The position numbers and the translations under genes were made by a program. Source: an uncultured Paracoccaceae bacterium (GTDB lineage: Bacteria; Pseudomonadota; Alphaproteobacteria; Rhodobacterales; Rhodobacteraceae). From it: a DNA stretch of 64,000 nucleotides. Under the pieces are notes generated by a model. The model was not told where the DNA came from. It saw nothing but the letters and a program-made list of their open reading frames with translations, and did not search any database. The stretch spans positions 186,001-250,000 of the forward strand of contig CANMAI010000001.1 of assembly GCA_947495795.1 (NCBI GenBank), given 5' to 3'. This document shows, piece after piece, positions 26,612 through 35,359 of this stretch (the stretch's first letter is position 1; each line of letters opens with the position of its first letter).

Positions 26612-26633
26612 CTTGCCTATACAAACTGGCAAG
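26612..26633. promoter_or_regulatory. Second inverted repeat, candidate operator
   Basis: CTTGCC-N10-GGCAAG, a perfect 6-bp inverted repeat that begins 3 bp after the AT-rich palindrome. It may bind a dimeric regulator. Which of the two repeats serves which gene cannot be told from sequence alone. Confidence 0.35.
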
Positions 26634-26720
26634 ACCACCAACCGGCTTGGAATATCTCAGAACACTGTGCAAAGTTGGCGTTCTGCAGTTGTTCGATGCT
26701 GATTAAGCAGAGGTCAGGGT

Positions 26721-28208
26721 ATGACAAAACGAAAGAAAATTGCGGTGATCGGCGGCGGTGTCAGCGGTCTCGCGGCGGCTAAGGCATTTGGCGAGAGAGG
26801 GCATGAAGTCTGTGGTTTCGAGAGAAGCCACGATTTTGGTGGTGTTTGGGAGCTATCGCGATCTTACCCGGATGTGCAAACGCAATCGCCGAAGGATCTC
26901 TACTGCTACACGGATCATCCCATGCCAGAAAGCTACCCGGAATGGCCTAAAGGGCCGCAAGTACACGCCTATCTGCATTCCTATGCTGAAAAACATGATC
27001 TGGCGCACCTCTTTCGTCTGAATACAAACATAAAGACGATGGAGCGAAGGCCGGACAGCCAACCCGGCTGGACTCTCACCGTAGAGGCCGATGGCCGGGA
27101 GTGGACCGAGGATTTTGATTTTGTGTCTGTCTGCACTGGCCAGTTTTCAGAAAGGAAGATCATCTCACATCCCGGCCAAGAAGCCTTTGTGGCACGGGGC
27201 GGACAGGTAATGCACTCTTCCCAATATACTGAGCCCGGCATTTGCCGAGGCAAGGATGTTGTTATTCTCGGCGGCTCGAAATCCGCAACGGATATTGCGG
27301 TTAATGCCGCCCAAAATGGTGCGCGATCTGTGCGGTTAGTGTACCGTGAGAACGTTTGGCGGGTTCCCTACTATGTAGGCGGCATCAACTTCAAGCGGCT
27401 GCTCTACATGCGTGCTCAGGAACAGCAGTTCAATCAATGGGGCAAAGGCCCTTTTCAGCGCCTTGTCGCGGCAGCTTTGAAGCCAATTGTTTGGATGAAT
27501 TTTCGAGGACTTGAGACGATACTCAAAGCCCAGCTCAAGCTCAAAAAGCATAATATGCTGCCAAAGGTCCCAATTGAGAAAGAGGTTTCCTGCGCAGTAC
27601 CAGTCGTAACACCCGGTTTGATTGAATGTTTGGACAAAGGCATGATCAAGCCTGTTTTAGGGAGTTTTGAAAGCTACACCGATGAAGGTCTGAAGCTGAC
27701 GACTGGTGAAACCGTTCCCTGCGATGTAGCTATCCTGGCCGTAGGCTGGAACCTTGGTGTTCCGTTTCTGCCCCAAGAGTATCAGAACAAGCTTGTTGAA
27801 GACGACGGCCAGTACCGCCTATACAGGCTGTCCGTAAATCCGGATCTGCCGGACATGGGCTTTGTCGGCTTCAACTCCAGCTTCTGCACCGTTCTATCGG
27901 CAGAGATGATCGCGAATTGGCTGGTTCGGTTCGCAGATGGAAAACTCAAGAAGCAACCTTCAGCCGCTGACATGAATGAGAATATCGGCATGATGCTGGA
28001 TTGGAGGCGCAACGAACGCCCAGCAGCCCAAACTTATGGCGGATTGTGTTCAGCCCCGTTCCACTTCAAACATTTCGATGAACTACTAAGCGATATGGGG
28101 GCCGCAAAAACCAAACGCAGCAACCCGTTTGCGGAGCGATTCTCCTTTCCAAGCGCTCCGGCCTACGGCACGTTCCTTGCATCTGCGCCCCAATACCGGG
28201 CTGAATAG
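26721..28208 (+). CDS. Flavin-containing monooxygenase (FMO-type, NADPH)
   Basis: A 495-aa class B flavin monooxygenase. FAD motif G-G-G-V-S-G at residues 11-16, and a second Rossmann motif L-G-G-S-K-S-A near 184. G-G-Q-V-M-H-S-S-Q-Y around 156 corresponds to the FMO fingerprint F-x-G-x-x-x-H-x-x-x-Y, with the first Phe not conserved. Such enzymes oxygenate soft N or S atoms or perform Baeyer-Villiger reactions; the substrate here is unknown. It is transcribed away from the aminobenzoyl-CoA operon across a shared control region, so it may belong to the same regulon. It ends 7 bp before the convergent ABC permease gene. Confidence 0.85.
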   Translation: MTKRKKIAVIGGGVSGLAAAKAFGERGHEVCGFERSHDFGGVWELSRSYPDVQTQSPKDLYCYTDHPMPESYPEWPKGPQVHAYLHSYAEKHDLAHLFRLNTNIKTMERRPDSQPGWTLTVEADGREWTEDFDFVSVCTGQFSERKIISHPGQEAFVARGGQVMHSSQYTEPGICRGKDVVILGGSKSATDIAVNAAQNGARSVRLVYRENVWRVPYYVGGINFKRLLYMRAQEQQFNQWGKGPFQRLVAAALKPIVWMNFRGLETILKAQLKLKKHNMLPKVPIEKEVSCAVPVVTPGLIECLDKGMIKPVLGSFESYTDEGLKLTTGETVPCDVAILAVGWNLGVPFLPQEYQNKLVEDDGQYRLYRLSVNPDLPDMGFVGFNSSFCTVLSAEMIANWLVRFADGKLKKQPSAADMNENIGMMLDWRRNERPAAQTYGGLCSAPFHFKHFDELLSDMGAAKTKRSNPFAERFSFPSAPAYGTFLASAPQYRAE

Positions 28209-28215
28209 AAATTGA

Positions 28216-29010
28216 CTAGCGAGGTTTCTTGAGTGTCATGCCACGGGCAGGATCATAGCCTATCAGGCTGGCTCCCATAAATACCGCGAAGGAAAGGATA
28301 ACCCAGATAAGCGCCTCAAGGTTTGGGCTTTCGTAAAGCGAGAAACGGATCAGTTCGACTGCATGGGTGAAGGGATTAAAGGCGCAGATATCGCGGAGGA
28401 GGGGCGAACTTTCGGCCATTTTCCACAGCGGGTAGAGAGCGGTGGACAGGAAAAACATCGGAAAGATGACGAAGTTCATGACACCTGCAAAGTTTTCCAG
28501 TTGCTTGATTGTGGAGGAGATAAGGAGGCCGAGAGAGCCGAGCATCAGGCCACTGAGGATCAGGGCCGGGAACACGTAGAAGTATCCAAGGGGCGGCATT
28601 GTGATGCCAAACACAGCCGCAACCGCGAGGAAGACATAGACTTGCAGGATCGAGACAACGGTGCCTGCAAGAAGCTTGGAAAAGAGAAGCCACCACCGGG
28701 GGAGGCGACTGGTAAGGAGAAGACGCATCGAGCCCATTTCCTGATCATAGACAAGACTGAGCGATGACTGCAAACCATTGAAAAGCTGGATCATTCCGCA
28801 AAGCCCGGGAACAATGTAGATTTCATAGGTGATGTAGGTCTGGTAGGGTGGAATGATTGAAAGCCCTAGTGCGGCGCGGAAGCCCGCCGCAAAGACCACG
28901 AGCCAAACAAGTGGGCGAACTAGAGCTGCAAGAAAACGGCTGCGCTGGTGAACGAAGCGAAGCGCTTCGCGAAGAACGATGGCGCGAAGAGAGACCAGAT
29001 AGGCCATCAT
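28216..29010 (-). CDS. ABC-2-type permease of the PQQ-alcohol dehydrogenase-associated (PedC/LutF-like) system
   Basis: A 264-aa membrane protein with six hydrophobic segments, ABC-2 type (A-L-V-R-P-L-V-W at the first segment). It matches the permeases that accompany quinoprotein alcohol dehydrogenases, PedC in Pseudomonas and LutF in Methylobacterium, which are implicated in lanthanide uptake. Two adjacent ATGs (29010, 29007) are possible, both overlapping the ATPase stop. The ABC-2 fold usually exports, so the transport direction is unclear from the sequence. Confidence 0.85.
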   Translation of the reverse strand: MMAYLVSLRAIVLREALRFVHQRSRFLAALVRPLVWLVVFAAGFRAALGLSIIPPYQTYITYEIYIVPGLCGMIQLFNGLQSSLSLVYDQEMGSMRLLLTSRLPRWWLLFSKLLAGTVVSILQVYVFLAVAAVFGITMPPLGYFYVFPALILSGLMLGSLGLLISSTIKQLENFAGVMNFVIFPMFFLSTALYPLWKMAESSPLLRDICAFNPFTHAVELIRFSLYESPNLEALIWVILSFAVFMGASLIGYDPARGMTLKKPR

Positions 29011-29729
29011 GCGGCAGGTTCCTTCCGCGTCATCGCGAGGAAGGCATCAATAAGGGGCTGCCCGGCGGCAATCGTATCAGCGCTGTCATGGGCCACAACC
29101 TTACCTTCATGCAGTACAACAACATCGTCGCCGTCTCGGATTTCATCCACCAGATGCGTCGCCCAAAATACGAGAAGCCCATTATCCGCGAGATCGTGAA
29201 CATGCTCGGTAATGGCTTTGCGACTTCCGGTATCGAGACCCACGGTCGCCTCATCGAGAAGCAAAACCTTCGGGCTATGGATCAGGGCGCGCGCAATTTC
29301 CATACGGCGGCGGTGACCGCCATTAAGGGCGCGGGCTTTCTCTAGTGCACGCTCGCGCATGGCAAGGCGATCCAGGGCAGCATCTATGTTTCTTTCTGCA
29401 TCCCGGCCGGTGAGGCCCTGAAGGGCAGCAAAGTAGCGCAGATTTTGGAGGACGGTCATATCCAGATCAATCGTCTGCTGCTGGAAGACGACCCCAATCT
29501 GGGCCAATGCGGCGCGCGGTTTCCGGGCCAGATCGTGACCTGCGACGGTGATGTGGCCTTCGCGCGTGACAAGGAGGCGGGTGAGAAGGGAGAAGAGCGT
29601 TGATTTCCCTGCACCATTGGGGCCGAGCAGTGCACAAAAACGCCCCATCTCAAGATCGAATGAAACATTGTCCAGCGCCAGCTTCGGCCCGAAGCGGTAG
29701 GAGACATTGCTGACGCTGAGCGCGCTCAT
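29007..29729 (-). CDS. ABC ATPase of the PQQ-associated (PedB/LutE-like) system
   Basis: A 240-aa ABC ATPase: Walker A G-P-N-G-A-G-K-S at about 36-43, Q-loop F-Q-Q-Q, Walker B V-L-L-L-D-E. The signature motif reads L-N-G-G-H instead of L-S-G-G-Q, a variation seen in this family. It energises the adjacent permease. It is translationally coupled to the permease (TGA/ATG overlap) and is separated from the propeller and binding-protein partners (32574-34747) by another ABC cassette. Confidence 0.88.
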   Translation of the reverse strand: MSALSVSNVSYRFGPKLALDNVSFDLEMGRFCALLGPNGAGKSTLFSLLTRLLVTREGHITVAGHDLARKPRAALAQIGVVFQQQTIDLDMTVLQNLRYFAALQGLTGRDAERNIDAALDRLAMRERALEKARALNGGHRRRMEIARALIHSPKVLLLDEATVGLDTGSRKAITEHVHDLADNGLLVFWATHLVDEIRDGDDVVVLHEGKVVAHDSADTIAAGQPLIDAFLAMTRKEPAA

Positions 29730-29739
29730 AAGAGGCTTT

Positions 29740-30171
29740 CTACTCGATCGTAATTTCGACCCTTTGGCTTTCGCCCGTCGAACCCGGCTGGCGAAGGAAG
29801 TAGCGGCCCGGCTTAATAGCGACGAACTCTATTTCCATGGTGCCTGCCTTATCAAATTCCACGCTTTCTATGCCAAAGGGTCGAATTTCCAACCCGTTGA
29901 TAACAATTTCATTGATCCAGATGGCACGAAAAAAACCTGAGCCCTCAAGAGCAAGCTCTCCAGAACCGTCGGCTACGATCTCGATCTCGTAGACCGTACC
30001 GGATTTCAGCGCGAGCGGTGCCTCGGCAATTGGCTTTCCAACGGACAGAGTGAGCTCCGGCAGATCCTCTTTGTTGGTGCTCGAAAGGATCCCTGCAAAC
30101 CCGAAATCATGGGCGGTTGCGCAAAGCGGAGCTACAAGAAGAAGGGTAACAAGTGGAGATACAAGTTTCAT
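29740..30171 (-). CDS. Small exported protein of unknown function in the xox locus
   Basis: A 143-aa protein with a signal peptide (M-K-L-V-S-P-L-V-T-L-L-L-V-A-P, likely cleavage after A-T-A near residue 20). The mature part is beta-rich and ends G-R-Y-F-L-R-Q-P-G, like cupredoxin-fold or Ig-like domains. No Cys and no Met/His copper-ligand set is visible, so copper binding is unlikely. It is 10 bp upstream of the PedB-like ATPase and 27 bp downstream of the NitT-type ATPase, in one transcript. Function unknown. Confidence 0.75.
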   Translation of the reverse strand: MKLVSPLVTLLLVAPLCATAHDFGFAGILSSTNKEDLPELTLSVGKPIAEAPLALKSGTVYEIEIVADGSGELALEGSGFFRAIWINEIVINGLEIRPFGIESVEFDKAGTMEIEFVAIKPGRYFLRQPGSTGESQRVEITIE

Positions 30172-30198
30172 TCTGGGCCTCTTTCATATTGAACAGGA

Positions 30199-30789
30199 TC
30201 AAATCAATGTCGCGGGCTTTCCCTGAAGTCTCAGAACCCGCGTTGCGAGTCTCTTTGCCTCCGGCTCTGAGTGGGTGACGAAAATCGTGGCGGGTTTCAC
30301 CTCTCCAATCAGCTCTTCTGTCAGGATGAGCATGCCCTCTGCGGTCGCCTCGTCCAGAGAAACGAAGGGCTCATCCATGATCAGCAGATCAGGCGAACCG
30401 GCAAAGGCCCGCGCAAGCGAAAGCCTGCGTTGCTGCCCAAGGGAAAGCTGCCCAGGAAACATATAAGCTTTTGAATTCAAACCCACTCTTTCCAGCGCGG
30501 CATGCGCTGAATCACCGTCTACAGTCTTGTGCACCAGAAGGATGTTGTCCAGCACAGAGCGCCATGGCAGGAGCGTCGGCTCCTGAAAAACCATTGCGAT
30601 AGCGTCTGGTCGCTCGATCTGACCTTCGAAATCTGTATCAGTGCCCGCGATAAGTTGAAGGAGTGTCGATTTGCCGATGCCTGAGGGGCCGAGAAGCGCG
30701 ACCGTTTCACCGGCCGAGATCTCAAAATGGATATCCCGCAAGATCACCGTTTCCCCGAATGATTTGGCGGATACATTGATGCGGGTCAT
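30199..30789 (-). CDS. ABC ATPase, NitT/TauT type
   Basis: A short (196 aa) ABC ATPase: Walker A G-P-S-G-I-G-K-S, Q-loop V-F-Q-E-P-T-L-L-P-W typical of nitrate/taurine importers, signature L-S-L-G-Q-Q-R-R and Walker B L-L-I-M-D-E-P. The ATG at 30789 overlaps the permease stop in ATGA. Full NitT ATPases are about 250 aa; this one ends shortly after the H-loop (V-T-H-S-E-P), so it lacks the usual C-terminal tail. Confidence 0.88.
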   Translation of the reverse strand: MTRINVSAKSFGETVILRDIHFEISAGETVALLGPSGIGKSTLLQLIAGTDTDFEGQIERPDAIAMVFQEPTLLPWRSVLDNILLVHKTVDGDSAHAALERVGLNSKAYMFPGQLSLGQQRRLSLARAFAGSPDLLIMDEPFVSLDEATAEGMLILTEELIGEVKPATIFVTHSEPEAKRLATRVLRLQGKPATLI

Positions 30790-31523
30790 GCCTGCCTCCA
30801 GCGGCGCACGCGACGCTCCCACGGCTGGAGAAGAGACCATTCGACGGCAAGCATGAAAGCGATGAAAGAGAGCGAGTAGACGAGCACATAGGCCACATCA
30901 AAGAGCTGAAAATAGAGATGGATCTGAAAGCCTATACCATTGGAACGGCCGAGAAATTCAACGACAAGAACAATTTTCCAGATGACAGCCACGCCAGAGC
31001 GGGCGGCCGCGGCAATGAACGGAGCCAGTTGTGGAAGGATTATGTGCTTAAGATAAATCGAACGCCTTACGCGAAAGACCTGAGCCATTGCCTTTAGATC
31101 AGGATTCAATGCGCGAGCGCCTTCGCGGATAATCGTGGTTACATTCGGGATTTTATTCAGGGTGACGGCAATAATGGCCGCCGTTTCATTTAGCCCAATC
31201 CAGAGATAGCAAAGCACGATCAGAACAAGTGCGGGCAAGTTGAGGAAGATCACAAGCCACGGATCAAGCCATTGATCTATCTTCGGAAAGACGCCCATAA
31301 GAAGGCCGAGTACGGTGCCGAGGGTCATGGCCAGCGCAAAGGCCCAGAGAACGCGAAGCGCCGTCGTTGCGAGGTGGAAAGGCAACTCGCCCGAGGAGAG
31401 CTCGGACCAGAAAGGCCCGGCCAGCGCCCACGGCATAGGCAAGACTTGCGGATCAGCGCCGATATACGCTGCGACGATCCACAGTAGGAGTAAGGAAACA
31501 AGGGAAAGCCCCCGAATTCTCAT
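30786..31523 (-). CDS. ABC permease, NitT/TauT type
   Basis: A 245-aa inner-membrane permease with about six helices. The EAA-like coupling loop lies near residues 130-150 (E-G-A-R-A-L-N-P-D-L-K-A-M-A). It partners the ATPase downstream and the binding protein upstream. It is coupled to the ATPase by a 4-bp overlap. The substrate is unknown. Confidence 0.88.
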   Translation of the reverse strand: MRIRGLSLVSLLLLWIVAAYIGADPQVLPMPWALAGPFWSELSSGELPFHLATTALRVLWAFALAMTLGTVLGLLMGVFPKIDQWLDPWLVIFLNLPALVLIVLCYLWIGLNETAAIIAVTLNKIPNVTTIIREGARALNPDLKAMAQVFRVRRSIYLKHIILPQLAPFIAAAARSGVAVIWKIVLVVEFLGRSNGIGFQIHLYFQLFDVAYVLVYSLSFIAFMLAVEWSLLQPWERRVRRWRQA

Positions 31524-31538
31524 TGGCTCATGGTGGCG

Positions 31539-32513
31539 CTATTCAACGTTCACGAAGAGGCCTGCGGGCAATGTGGTGGCCTGTCCTACCAATTTCTCAC
31601 CCCCAAGTTTTGCCATCAGCTGAAGGAGCTTATCGGCGCTGGCGGAATCCACAGGGCCAGGTGCCGGAATACCCGCGCGAAAATCTGTGCGCAGTGTTTC
31701 ATATTGCGTATCATTCTTCACGTTCATCTGCTCGCGCAGAGGCTCCCACGCTGCATCGTCACTGGCCAGTAAATCCTTGGCGTTGCGGGATGCGCCATAG
31801 AGCGCCTGTGAGATGCCGGGGTTCTCGGCAATAAAGCTTTCCTTCATCACATAACCCAGAAGCGGCACATTGGGATCAAGCCCCAGAGCCTCCGAGGCAT
31901 CAGCCACTGAGATCAACTCTCGCATACCCGCGGATTTCATCTTGGCCATGAAGTGCCAAAAGTTGATGGCCCCGTCGAGTTCGCCCTGCAAGGCGGTTTT
32001 GAACACCAGAGGCGGTGCCCCAAACACCTGCTCGGTGCTGCCTGCAAGATCCATACCGTATTCCTGTTCGGCATAGGCTTGCAGGATCAGCCAGCTTTTA
32101 TCGAGCGGGCCACCGGCTATGCCGATTTTCTTGCCCGCAAGATCCTGAAGGCTTTGCGCCGGACTGTCGCCCGCGACAACAACGCCGCCAACCGCTTTGG
32201 AATATGGAATGAAGACGTAATCCTTACCAGCCGCGCGCTGGCGGGCAACCCAGATCCAGTCTGCCACGGCGAGATCCGCCTCACCGCCTTCGAGTGCTAC
32301 ACGCGTAGCACCGTTATCGGCATAGGGCTGCACATCAAGAGCGAAGCCATTGGCCGTATCAAACCCGTTGCGTTTGATCGTATCGAGCTCCCAGTTCACT
32401 GTGCCAATCTTGAGAACCGCAGCGCGGATTGTGGGCACCTCCGCAAAAGCTGCAACAGCGCAAAGGCACAGTGCAGCGGTGGCGAGCGCACCCGCCCGTA
32501 TAATCGATAGCAT
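31539..32513 (-). CDS. ABC substrate-binding protein, NitT/TauT type
   Basis: A 324-aa periplasmic binding protein with a signal peptide (cleavage likely after A-A-F-A near residue 24). Features of the NitT/TauT/SsuA group include G-G-E-A-D-L-A-V-A near 77-85 and G-K-K-I-G-I-A-G-G near 126-134. The ligand cannot be inferred. Its place inside the Ped/Lut-type locus suggests a methanol-, PQQ- or metal-related ligand, such as a chelated metal, as inference only. Confidence 0.87.
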   Translation of the reverse strand: MLSIIRAGALATAALCLCAVAAFAEVPTIRAAVLKIGTVNWELDTIKRNGFDTANGFALDVQPYADNGATRVALEGGEADLAVADWIWVARQRAAGKDYVFIPYSKAVGGVVVAGDSPAQSLQDLAGKKIGIAGGPLDKSWLILQAYAEQEYGMDLAGSTEQVFGAPPLVFKTALQGELDGAINFWHFMAKMKSAGMRELISVADASEALGLDPNVPLLGYVMKESFIAENPGISQALYGASRNAKDLLASDDAAWEPLREQMNVKNDTQYETLRTDFRAGIPAPGPVDSASADKLLQLMAKLGGEKLVGQATTLPAGLFVNVE

Positions 32514-32573
32514 CGTCTTCCTTCCCTATACGGCCCATTTTTACAGGTCTTCGCCCCGGCCACTGTTCTGTTG

Positions 32574-33548
32574 CTATTTATCCGGCGCCACAACCACACC
32601 CCAGGGCTGTTGGCCTACCTGCACTGACTTGATGGCTTTTTGCGCATCGACATCGATGATCGTCACGTCATTGGAATTTCCATTGGTTGTGATCAGATAT
32701 TTCTGATCCGGCGTGAAGGCGAGTTGCCAGACCCTCTGGCCGACGAGGATGTAATCCTTCACCGCATTCTTCTCCACGTCTATTACAGCAATCCGGTTGG
32801 CAGGGCCTAAGGCAACAAACAGCCACTTGTTGTCAGATGTCACCTTCATGCCCACCGGTTGAAGCCACTCCGGCTGAATACCCGCAACTTCGAACCCGAT
32901 TTTGCTGGTCAGCTCCGGCCCACCATCCTTGAGAGGATCGATCACACTAACAGTGCCACCGATTTCGGAACTGACAAATAACTTTGAGCCGTCATCGGTA
33001 TAGACAGCATAGCGGGGGCGCTGGTCGACAAGGATGTTGTGCTTGATCTTGTAGTCATCTGTGTCAATGAAATGCGCCATGTTGGTCGTCTCGGATGTGT
33101 TGATCACGAAACGGCTGTCAGGGCTGATGGCCATTCCCTCAGGCTCGACACCCACCGGGATCTCAGCTATCACCACACGCTTTTCGGTATCCACCACCGT
33201 CACCAGGTTGTCGTCCTCATTGGCAACATAAAGCGGGTTGCCTGACGGATGGAGTGTGAAAAGCTCTGGGTCGGGGCCGGAAGGCAGTGTCCAGAGTTCC
33301 TGATAGGTTTCGGCATCAAAAACGCGAACCGTGTCGTCATCGGAGGCACAGACATAGAGATGCTGGCCGTCCGGGCTGATACCGATACCACGCGGACGGT
33401 TTCCAGCAGGAAATTCCTCCAGAACCTCCCAGCTCGTGCTGTCGATCACTGTAATCGTGTTGCTCTTTTCGTTGCTGACATAGACCTTGTTAGCCAAAGC
33501 GGGTGGCGACAGAAGAAGAGCCAGAGCCGTGATAATCGCAAGTTTCAT
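32574..33548 (-). CDS. PQQ-associated YVTN beta-propeller protein (PedA2-like)
   Basis: A 324-aa exported protein with a signal peptide (M-K-L-A-I-I...P-A-L-A) and about seven beta-propeller repeats of the type V-Y-V-S-N-E-K-S-N-T-I-T-V-I-D. It matches the family that accompanies PQQ alcohol dehydrogenases and the Ped ABC system. The ATG at 33548 has GAGG six bases upstream and begins a clean signal peptide, so it is preferred to the ATGs at 33563/33560 that overlap the upstream stop. Its role is unknown; propellers of this kind may bind ligand or partner proteins in the periplasm. Confidence 0.88.
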   Translation of the reverse strand: MKLAIITALALLLSPPALANKVYVSNEKSNTITVIDSTSWEVLEEFPAGNRPRGIGISPDGQHLYVCASDDDTVRVFDAETYQELWTLPSGPDPELFTLHPSGNPLYVANEDDNLVTVVDTEKRVVIAEIPVGVEPEGMAISPDSRFVINTSETTNMAHFIDTDDYKIKHNILVDQRPRYAVYTDDGSKLFVSSEIGGTVSVIDPLKDGGPELTSKIGFEVAGIQPEWLQPVGMKVTSDNKWLFVALGPANRIAVIDVEKNAVKDYILVGQRVWQLAFTPDQKYLITTNGNSNDVTIIDVDAQKAIKSVQVGQQPWGVVVAPDK

Positions 33549-33559
33549 TCCACGCCTCA

Positions 33560-34747
33560 TCATTTGAAGGCCGTGCAGGCCGTTTCAGGCTCGTCGAGCC
33601 CGAGTGTATCAAGTGTCGAGCGTTGATGCAGATACCCTTCCTGAGGCGAGACGCTGACCGTGAGCCTGCTATCGGTGAGAATAATCGGCTGACGCAACTG
33701 GCCGTTCCACGGGCGAAAGGTAACCTTTCGGCCCTTGAAAGCCGCAAGCTCGAACGCATCGCTAAGCATGTACTCGCGCAGGACAGCCGGATCAGCGCTG
33801 TTGGTACGTATAACAGCCTCGCCAATCACGCGCAGCGAAAGCCAGACCTCATAATCCCCCTCCTGCACGAAACGGCCGGCAAGCTTCTCAAACCGCCGTT
33901 GAAACTGCGTGGCACCCCAAGCTTCATGCGCCGGATGAAAGGTAACAGGCCGCAAACCGCCAGAGCCCAGCACTGGGCGCGGATCCCAGATATGATAGGG
34001 AAGATAAAGCCCGAATACATCAGAGCTGTCTGCAGCTATCACCGCATCATGCGCCCGTGCGCCTTGTGTGAATACAGGGATCTGACGCTGCACAAGCACA
34101 TGGCCCGTATCAGTGCGGCGCGAGCCGCCGGTATCCTCGAATATCCGCTCTTCGACAATCTCTGCCCCAAACTTCTGCGCAGATCTGCGATAGGCGTCCG
34201 CAAGGGCCTGATCTGCCGGGTTCGAACCGTGGATCAAGAACAGGCCCGTCCATTTCTTCCACATGGCAAACTGGGTCACAGCATCTGTCAGCATTGCGAG
34301 ACTGGGCGCTACGTGCAGCACGTTGGTGCGGCACTGACCATCGCGAAGGCCCATATCGCGTGCTGCGGCGTTGAGTAGAAGGCGCTGCTCGCCTGCCCTG
34401 TCAGCCAGCATCAACAGATCATCCGAACCTGCCATGACAACCAAAAGGTCAATCCCATCCGCCATCATTCTATCAAGCGTCGCTTCCGCTTCTTCCGGTG
34501 CCGACGCCATATACTCAACACCAAACTCTATGCCGAGAAATGTGCCTGTTGTCTGATTGTCTTCATTGGCAAGAATGCCGCCAGCGAAGCCAAGATCTTC
34601 CGGCCTGAGATCGTAGCGGGATGTTGGCAACTGTGTCTGATAATCAACCCGGAGAACACCGACCCGAACCTCCAGCGCTGCGACTGGTGATGTGGGGATC
34701 AGAGTACTCAGAAGCATGATCATCACGATGCGGCATATGATGGTCAA
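33560..34747 (-). CDS. PQQ-associated ABC substrate-binding protein (PedA1/LutA-like)
   Basis: A 395-aa periplasmic protein distantly related to branched-chain amino-acid-type binding proteins, of the family tied to PQQ alcohol dehydrogenases; relatives PedA1 and LutA are implicated in lanthanide handling. It has a signal peptide (M-L-L-S-T-L-I-P-T...V-A-A). The best-supported start is TTG at 34747, with AGGGGGAG upstream; an ATG at 34723 is an alternative. The first gene of this minus-strand run, it faces the divergent DUF3280-like gene across 106 bp. Confidence 0.85.
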   Translation of the reverse strand: MTIICRIVMIMLLSTLIPTSPVAALEVRVGVLRVDYQTQLPTSRYDLRPEDLGFAGGILANEDNQTTGTFLGIEFGVEYMASAPEEAEATLDRMMADGIDLLVVMAGSDDLLMLADRAGEQRLLLNAAARDMGLRDGQCRTNVLHVAPSLAMLTDAVTQFAMWKKWTGLFLIHGSNPADQALADAYRRSAQKFGAEIVEERIFEDTGGSRRTDTGHVLVQRQIPVFTQGARAHDAVIAADSSDVFGLYLPYHIWDPRPVLGSGGLRPVTFHPAHEAWGATQFQRRFEKLAGRFVQEGDYEVWLSLRVIGEAVIRTNSADPAVLREYMLSDAFELAAFKGRKVTFRPWNGQLRQPIILTDSRLTVSVSPQEGYLHQRSTLDTLGLDEPETACTAFK

Positions 34748-34853
34748 ACCTCGGCTCCCCCTTCCGTTAGCAAGTTTGCATCATCCGGACGGGAAAACAA
34801 AACCGATACTTATGGGTAATTGCCCGAAGCGGCAGGAAAACTAGACTGCCGGG

Positions 34854-35351
34854 ATGAGAGTGCTTGCTTTTCTGTTGTGCTTTGTGACGTCGATCAGCTT
34901 CGCCGGAGAACGGGTATCATCTGGGAGCACGGTTGCGTTTCTCGGCCTGGTGTTTCTCGATACTTCGACCGAGGGTGCCTATAACGGTGTGCGCGAAGAT
35001 GAAACGGCACGCTTAATGCTGCTGGAAGAGTTGATCGCAAAAAGGTTCACAGCCGAAAACCTTGTTCTTCTGGATACTTCCCCTATTGCGGAGACACTGG
35101 AAAACACGGTGAATCCGGCCAACTGCTATGGCTGCGAGATCCGCATGGCACGGGAACTGAATGCCGACTACGTGGTTGTCGGGGTGGTACAGAAGGTCTC
35201 CAACCTCATAATCTCCATGAATCTGGTGATGCGCGATGTTGAAACTGAAGCGGTCATCAAGGCCAGATCCGTCGATGTGCGCTCCAACACGGATGAGTCG
35301 TGGCAACGCGGCATGAACTACATTCTGAAAACTGCCTTCTTCAAATCATGA
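34854..35351 (+). CDS. Exported DUF3280-like protein
   Basis: A 165-aa exported protein (signal peptide M-R-V-L-A-F-L-L-C-F...S-F-A). The mature part has C-Y-G-C, a possible disulfide or metal pair, near residues 92-95, and an A-D-Y-V-V-V-G-V-V-Q-K-V core resembling the DUF3280/DUF2380 group found in methanol-oxidation loci. Function unknown. It stops 8 bp before the SoxYZ-like gene, so the two are co-transcribed. Confidence 0.78.
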   Translation: MRVLAFLLCFVTSISFAGERVSSGSTVAFLGLVFLDTSTEGAYNGVREDETARLMLLEELIAKRFTAENLVLLDTSPIAETLENTVNPANCYGCEIRMARELNADYVVVGVVQKVSNLIISMNLVMRDVETEAVIKARSVDVRSNTDESWQRGMNYILKTAFFKS

Positions 35352-35359
35352 GGGACAAT

